The notes under the pieces: model-generated | What the model saw: the letters and a program-made list of their open reading frames with translations, nothing else | The model's database searches: none | What the model was told of the DNA's origin: nothing | Shown: piece by piece, positions 59,450-64,000 of the stretch | Position numbering within the stretch: position 1 is the first letter of the stretch | How the letters are laid out: each line of letters starts with the position of its first letter | Translations under genes and position numbers: made by a program | Assembly (NCBI RefSeq): GCF_009363795.1 | Contig: NZ_CP045420.1 | Coordinates: 1,655,001 to 1,719,000, forward strand | Length of the DNA: 64,000 bases | Source of the DNA: Palleronia sp. THAF1 | Lineage (GTDB): Bacteria > Pseudomonadota > Alphaproteobacteria > Rhodobacterales > Rhodobacteraceae | Direction: 5' to 3'

Positions 59450-61702
59450 ATGAACACAGACATCCACATCAATCCGCACGACTTCATCACGCAAACCGTT
59501 CGCAATCTTGCGACGGCGATCACCATCGATGACGAGGACAGCGATCCGAAGCTCGATGCCTGGGCTGCGGAACAGACGGCACTTGGACGGTTTCCGCCGG
59601 AACCCGCAGGAAACCTTGTCGGAGGCCTTGCCGCTGCCTTCGCGCGCCCGAAGCTTCGGGCATCGCGGGCGACCGAACTGACGGAAGACCAGATCGCGGC
59701 ACTCATCGGACGGGGGCAGGATCCGTACGCCGATGCGATCGACGAGGCTGCCGGAGCGATGGTTCCGGAGCATAGCCACCGGCTCGCGCTGTTGGCACGG
59801 GCCGCGATGTGCATCACCACGCCGGAGGCCCGCGCGGCCCTGGCGGAACCGCTTGGCGTCCTGTTCATCGAGGAGGCTGACGAGAGTACTATTGATCGCG
59901 TGAAGATCCTGCTTCAGGCAAATCTTCTGCCGCAGTTGGTCGCCGACGATGACCGGCTTTCCGGACTGGAGCCGGGGGCTGTTGCCCGAACCGAGGCCCC
60001 GTCTTCGGACGCCCGCCCAAAGAGGATCCCGGCCACCTTGCTGTCAGGCCTTGGGGCCGGTCGCGGCTGCGTTCTGATCGGTGACCTCGACCACCTTCCA
60101 GACGACATCCGTGGCCTCGTTGGCGCCCGCATGACCCTTCCGCCACTCGACGCCGGAATGGTCATCGCGATCCTGCGCGGTAGCCACTCAAGGACCGGCC
60201 AACTGGCAGAAGCCGCTATCTTGGATCGTCTGCCAAACGACACCGACCTCAGCCGTCTGCCGGACCTCGCCTTGGCATCCGCATTCTCCGCGCCCACCAC
60301 GTTGGCCGTGGCAGATCGCCTCTCGGACTTTGTCGCGCGGCTGTCCGGACCAAGAGGCCCGGCAATCCAGTCAAGTCTCGACAGTATTGTCGGGCTGCCC
60401 CAAGAGACGCGTGCGCCGCTTGATGCCCTTATCACCGATATGACGGCATGGCGGTCCGAGATCGTCCCGTGGTCCGACATTCCGTCCAGCTTTCTCCTCG
60501 ATGGACCACCCGGTGTCGGCAAGACGCAGATCGCGCGCGGCCTGGCCGGTGACCTTGGTATTCCGCTGATCGCGGCAAGCTACGCTCAATGGCAGGGATC
60601 CGGTGCGGGTCACCTCGGCACCTTCCTCGCGGCAATGAAAAAGAGCTTCGATGACGCCTCTAGACAGGCGCCGTGCATCTTCTTTCTTGACGAGATCGAC
60701 AGTTTTCCGACGCGCCGGGAGGACGACGATCGCGGGGCCCAGTACAACAGCAAGTGCGTCAATGGCCTCCTGACGGAGATGAACAGACTACCCGGCATGG
60801 AAGGTGTAATTTTCATCGCGGCCACGAACCACGCCGACCGGGTCGATCCCGCGATCCTGCGCAGCGGACGGCTCGATACGAAGATCCACGTGCCCCCGCC
60901 CGATCGAAAAGGACTGAAGGCGATCCTGCGGCACTACCTCGGCCACGCGGCGATCCCGGACAAGGCCATCGACCGTTTGGGCGCCCGGCTCCTCGGCCAG
61001 ACGGGTGCCGACGTCGAAGCTCTCGTTCGACGGGCGAAGTCACTGGCCCGCATGTCAAGGGAAGATGTGTCCGAAACACATCGCGAGGCCGCCGCCGACA
61101 GATTGATCCATCAAGAGGATCCCGATCTCCTACAGCGCATCGCGGTCCACGAGACTGGCCACATCCTCGTCGGCCAGGCTGTCGGCATGCGCCCGCGCCG
61201 TGTCCGGATCGCGACGTCCGGGGGCGAGACACACAATCGCGAACCATCAGTCCTCACCGCCGACGCCGCGCGGCGTCGGCTGCAGGTGATGATGGCCGGA
61301 CGGGCCGCTGAGCGCCTGATTTTCGGAGACGTCTCGAACGGGTCAGGTGGTTCGGAACAGAGCGATCTGGCGAACGCCACGCGCTTGGCGGTGCGCCTGC
61401 ACCGGCAGTGGGGCCTTGGCGACACGCTCACGAGGATTCCGGACAGTCTGATCGACCATGTCCACAGCCTGTCCCCTGCACTTCTCCGCATTGTTGAAAA
61501 AGAACTGCGCGCCGCAGAAGCCGCGGCCACGGCGATCCTTGAACAGCGTCGCAAAGACCTCGACCAACTGACGCGTCGGCTCTTGGCGGAACGCGAAATC
61601 GACTTCGAGGACGAGGCAGACTGGGATATCGAACTGAAGGTCGACGGCGATTGCGGCCCCGGCTCAGGCGAAACGCTCGATTCAAAACGCGAGGCCTTCT
61701 AG
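59450..61702 (+). CDS. Soluble FtsH-like AAA+ ATP-dependent zinc metalloprotease
   Basis: A 750-residue protein with three parts. Residues 1-330 are unknown and helical. The AAA+ domain has Walker A GPPGVGKT at about 352-359, Walker B CIFFLDEID at about 409-417, and RSGRLDTKI with the arginine finger. The M41 peptidase domain has His567-Glu-Thr-Gly-His571 (AVHETGHILV) as the zinc site and Asp639 in SEQSDLANAT as the third ligand. Unlike FtsH, no membrane helix is visible. The ATG 59450 has GGAG ten bases upstream; an in-frame upstream start is less likely. Third gene of the RHH-controlled module. Targets are unknown. Confidence 0.85.
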   Translation: MNTDIHINPHDFITQTVRNLATAITIDDEDSDPKLDAWAAEQTALGRFPPEPAGNLVGGLAAAFARPKLRASRATELTEDQIAALIGRGQDPYADAIDEAAGAMVPEHSHRLALLARAAMCITTPEARAALAEPLGVLFIEEADESTIDRVKILLQANLLPQLVADDDRLSGLEPGAVARTEAPSSDARPKRIPATLLSGLGAGRGCVLIGDLDHLPDDIRGLVGARMTLPPLDAGMVIAILRGSHSRTGQLAEAAILDRLPNDTDLSRLPDLALASAFSAPTTLAVADRLSDFVARLSGPRGPAIQSSLDSIVGLPQETRAPLDALITDMTAWRSEIVPWSDIPSSFLLDGPPGVGKTQIARGLAGDLGIPLIAASYAQWQGSGAGHLGTFLAAMKKSFDDASRQAPCIFFLDEIDSFPTRREDDDRGAQYNSKCVNGLLTEMNRLPGMEGVIFIAATNHADRVDPAILRSGRLDTKIHVPPPDRKGLKAILRHYLGHAAIPDKAIDRLGARLLGQTGADVEALVRRAKSLARMSREDVSETHREAAADRLIHQEDPDLLQRIAVHETGHILVGQAVGMRPRRVRIATSGGETHNREPSVLTADAARRRLQVMMAGRAAERLIFGDVSNGSGGSEQSDLANATRLAVRLHRQWGLGDTLTRIPDSLIDHVHSLSPALLRIVEKELRAAEAAATAILEQRRKDLDQLTRRLLAEREIDFEDEADWDIELKVDGDCGPGSGETLDSKREAF

Positions 61703-61831
61703 GCGAGAATCCTCTGAGCGCTATAGGGATGGCAGGGTAATGTTATCCATCAATTTCATGAGCATGATCAGTTGCTATTCGCAAATAGCGTTGTGTGATC
61801 TTCCCTCATTGCAGTATCTACCAGATTTGAT

Positions 61832-61849
61832 GGGGGCGGTGACGCCCCC
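61832..61849. terminator. Bidirectional terminator-like hairpin
   Basis: GGGGGCG (61832-61838), GTGA, CGCCCCC (61843-61849): a perfect seven-base-pair GC stem with a four-base loop between two convergent genes. No T-run follows, but the position fits shared termination of the AAA+ protease gene and the TRAP operon. Confidence 0.5.
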
Positions 61850-61880
61850 TACGCGGCAAGACGCAGGGGACGCAGCCGCT

Positions 61881-62915
61881 TCAAGAATCGCTGGCCGAGC
61901 GCAGCTCGTCGCGGAAAGCTTCCAGCAGAGCTTCGGGGTCCTCGACGCCCTCGGCCTTCGCACGTTCGATCCATTCGGCCTCGACCGGCTGGATCGCCGT
62001 CTCGAAGGACTGGAAGAACTCGTTCGAGACCTCGTGGAATGTGAAGCCGCCGATCTCTTCTAGATCGGCCATGGCCTCGTCCTCATCCTGCTGCCAGACC
62101 CGTCCGATGATTTGCGCCAGTGCGGGGCCCGAGACCTCGGAGATCGCGGCGCGGTCCTCCTCGGACAGCGAGTCCCACTTGCGCTGGTTCATCAGGAGCG
62201 CGATTACCGACTGGCCCATGCCGCCAGGCATCTCAGTCACTTCCTTGAAGATCTCGGCCGTATTCCACGAAACAATGGGCGCCAGCGAGAAGAAGGTACC
62301 GTCGACGACGCCCGTGGAGGCCAGCTCGTAGATCTCGGTTACCGGTTTCTGGACGGCGACGGCGCCCACGGCGTCGATCACCGCGCTGGCAGTGGTGGAG
62401 GGGGCGCGCAGCTTGAGGCCCGCGAAATCCTCCATCGAAGTGACCGCGTTTCCGCTCGATGTCACGATGGAGGTCGGCGCCGAGGCGAAGACCGTCAGGG
62501 GATGAGTGCCCTCAAAAGGATCGTATTGCGCCAGCTGGTCCTCGTAGACCCGGTTGAACACCGGAGCGAGCGTCGCCTGATCCGTCGGCACAAGAAGCGG
62601 CAGCTCGCCCATCTCCATCAGCGGGAAGCGGCCCGGCGTGTATCCCGGCAGGATCAGCGTGATGTCGGCCAGCCCGTCACGGGCCACGTCGAACTGGTCG
62701 CGTACGGCGCCCACGGTGGCGGGCAGATACTCGATGGTGACGCGCCCCTCGGTCGCTTCCTCGACATTGCCGATCCATTCGCGCAAGGCAGTGTTCAGCG
62801 AATGGCTCTCGGGAAACCACGAGGAATAGCGTAGCACGGTCTCTTGCGCAGTCGCTGGAACAGCGCAGAGCGCCCCGATGAGCGCGGTCGTCGCGGCAAG
62901 GTGGGTCAGTGTCAT
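61881..62915 (-). CDS. TRAP transporter substrate-binding protein (DctP-like)
   Basis: A 344-residue periplasmic binding protein. The signal peptide THLAATTALIGALCAVPATAQ is clear. VLRYSSWFPESHSLNTALREW, LRAPSTTASAVIDAVGAVAVQKPVTEIYELASTGVVDG in parts (LKLRAPSTTASAVIDAVGA) is the DctP pattern with the substrate-contact Arg. ATG 62913-62915 follows GGAGGACCTGACC. It lies 53 bp downstream of the large permease gene on the same strand. Substrates of this family are mostly organic acids; the exact one is unknown. Confidence 0.92.
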   Translation of the reverse strand: MTLTHLAATTALIGALCAVPATAQETVLRYSSWFPESHSLNTALREWIGNVEEATEGRVTIEYLPATVGAVRDQFDVARDGLADITLILPGYTPGRFPLMEMGELPLLVPTDQATLAPVFNRVYEDQLAQYDPFEGTHPLTVFASAPTSIVTSSGNAVTSMEDFAGLKLRAPSTTASAVIDAVGAVAVQKPVTEIYELASTGVVDGTFFSLAPIVSWNTAEIFKEVTEMPGGMGQSVIALLMNQRKWDSLSEEDRAAISEVSGPALAQIIGRVWQQDEDEAMADLEEIGGFTFHEVSNEFFQSFETAIQPVEAEWIERAKAEGVEDPEALLEAFRDELRSASDS

Positions 62916-62968
62916 GGTCAGGTCCTCCCTAGGGTGCCCGGACAAGGTCCCGAGCGGTTTAAAATGCG

Positions 62969-64000
62969 TCAGAAAAACAGTCGCGGCAGGAAAAGCGCGA
63001 GCGCAGGCACCAGACCGATCAGGATCAGCCGAGCGATATCGGCGGCGATGAAGGGCACGATGCCTCGGATGATGGTACCGAGCTTCACGTCCGGCACCAC
63101 AGACTTGAGTATGAAAAGATTAATGCCGATGGGGGGCGTAATGAGCCCCAGCTCGACCAGCATCACGACCATTATGCCGAACCAAACCGGATCGTAGCCG
63201 AGGTTCGTCACGATCGGGAAGAACATCGGCAGCGTCAGCAACATCATGGCGAGACTGTCTAGGACGCAGCCCAGCAGGATGTAGATCAGGCAGATGATGA
63301 GCATGACCATGGGCGCCGACAAGTCGCCGTCCTGTACGACGCTCAGAACGCCCCGGTGCGCGCCAGTGAGATTGATGAATTCGGCGAAGATCTTAGCCCC
63401 AATGATGAGGGCGAAGAGGACCGCCGTGGTCTCGGCCGAGTCGACGAGGACACGCGTCAGCCGCCGCAATGGCATGCGCCGCAGGAGCGCGAAGAACAAA
63501 GCGCCCGACGCGCCGATGCCGGCCGCCTCGGTCGCCGTGAAGAACCCCGCGTAGATGCCGCCGAGGACCACGATGAACAGAACGCCGACGGTCCAGGTGC
63601 GCGATACCGCGGCCCAGCGTTCGGCGCGGGTGGCCCTTTCGGTCTCGGGGGCTGCACCGGGATCGCGCGAGATGGTCCAGCGCACGGCGAGGATGTAGCC
63701 TACCATGCCGATCAGGCCCGGAACGATTCCGGCAGCGAAGAGCGCGCCGATATTGGTTTCGGTGGTGATGCCATAGACCACCATGATGATCGACGGCGGG
63801 ATCAGGATGCCGAGGGTGCCGCCCGCCGCTACGGTGGCAGTGGCCAGCCGGTCCGAATATCCGAAATCACGCATGGGCGGGATCGCCACGCGTCCCATGG
63901 TGACCGCGGTCGCCACGGAAGAGCCGCAGACGGCCGCGAAGCCGCCGCAGGACAGGATCGTCGCCATCCCCAGCCCGCCCTTGCGGTGGCCGATGAAGAC
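62969..64000 (-). CDS. TRAP transporter large permease (DctM-like), 5' end outside window
   Basis: The C-terminal 343 residues of a polytopic TRAP large subunit; the frame stays open to the window edge (VFIGHRKGGLGMATILS). About ten hydrophobic helices are visible. SCGGFAAVCGSSVATAVTMG, GTLGILIPPSIIMVVYG and LVELGLITPPIGINLFILK are conserved DctM motifs. Together with the binding protein at 61881 and a small permease that must lie upstream, it imports solutes using an ion gradient. Confidence 0.93.
   Translation of the reverse strand, partial: VFIGHRKGGLGMATILSCGGFAAVCGSSVATAVTMGRVAIPPMRDFGYSDRLATATVAAGGTLGILIPPSIIMVVYGITTETNIGALFAAGIVPGLIGMVGYILAVRWTISRDPGAAPETERATRAERWAAVSRTWTVGVLFIVVLGGIYAGFFTATEAAGIGASGALFFALLRRMPLRRLTRVLVDSAETTAVLFALIIGAKIFAEFINLTGAHRGVLSVVQDGDLSAPMVMLIICLIYILLGCVLDSLAMMLLTLPMFFPIVTNLGYDPVWFGIMVVMLVELGLITPPIGINLFILKSVVPDVKLGTIIRGIVPFIAADIARLILIGLVPALALFLPRLFF

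Noticed and set aside
1-64000. tRNA, rRNA and CRISPR arrays
   Set aside because: No cloverleaf with TTCGANTC-type arm, no rRNA-like sequence and no regularly spaced repeat set was seen on either strand.

Overview
The window looks like accessory DNA from a high-GC alphaproteobacterium, most likely a member of the Rhodobacteraceae. The support is an sqdB-sqdD-sqdC sulfolipid operon in the Rhodobacter gene order, a short-loop CioA-type bd oxidase under a GbsR-like regulator, a DUF2218-fused siderophore-interacting protein, TRAP transporters and overlapping ATGA/GTGA gene junctions. I saw no rRNA, tRNA, CRISPR array or replication gene. Insertion sequences are frequent and often decayed (IS91, IS5/IS427, IS3/IS407, IS5/IS903-like plus a second remnant, IS110), so this is a rearranged plasmid or chromosomal island rather than core chromosome.

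Layout. 1-1141: broken IS91 transposase. 1781-5216: an unrecognised three-gene operon whose last product looks like a tRNA-guanine-transglycosylase (TGT/DpdA)-type barrel. 5449-8549: thiamine salvage operon thiM-thiE-thiD plus an SDR, behind a TPP riboswitch and a hairpin that hides the thiM ribosome site. 8758-12058: TetR/aldo-keto reductase and RidA/LysR divergent pairs. 12552-13400: decayed IS5 element. 13559-16408: sqdBDC. 17067-18647: class II glutamine amidotransferase and poly-gamma-glutamate hydrolase-like pair. 18976-21217: small tyrosine recombinase and an IS3 element. 21647-28571: Crp-type regulator, then a five-gene glycoside operon (sucrose-phosphate-synthase-like enzyme, three glycosyltransferases, sulfotransferase). 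28883-31084: IS5 element, IS remnant and the first copy of a YihY membrane-protein segment. 31630-35997: DUF465 protein, OxyR-like LysR lacking the peroxidatic Cys, cioAB and its regulator. 36848-37876: dead IS110 transposase. 37994-42198: RND efflux pair. 42502-45757: SDR, hydrolase and Baeyer-Villiger monooxygenase operon. 45922-46965: second YihY copy.

47292-57245 is a complete siderophore uptake locus: exbB-exbD-exbD-tonB on the minus strand, and a siderophore-interacting protein, binding protein, two permeases, ATPase and outer-membrane receptor on the plus strand. Two promoters share a 13-nt-period element. 57495-61702 holds a second unusual module: a ribbon-helix-helix repressor with a 24-bp palindromic operator, divergent from a small unknown protein, a zinc-ribbon/GIY-YIG protein and a soluble FtsH-like AAA+ metalloprotease. 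61881-64000 is the end of a TRAP transporter operon.

The two best candidates for undescribed systems are the TGT-like three-gene operon (1781-5216) and the RHH / GIY-YIG / AAA+-protease module (57495-61702). Both sit among mobile elements and contain nucleic-acid-type or regulated-proteolysis domains, but their function is inference only.
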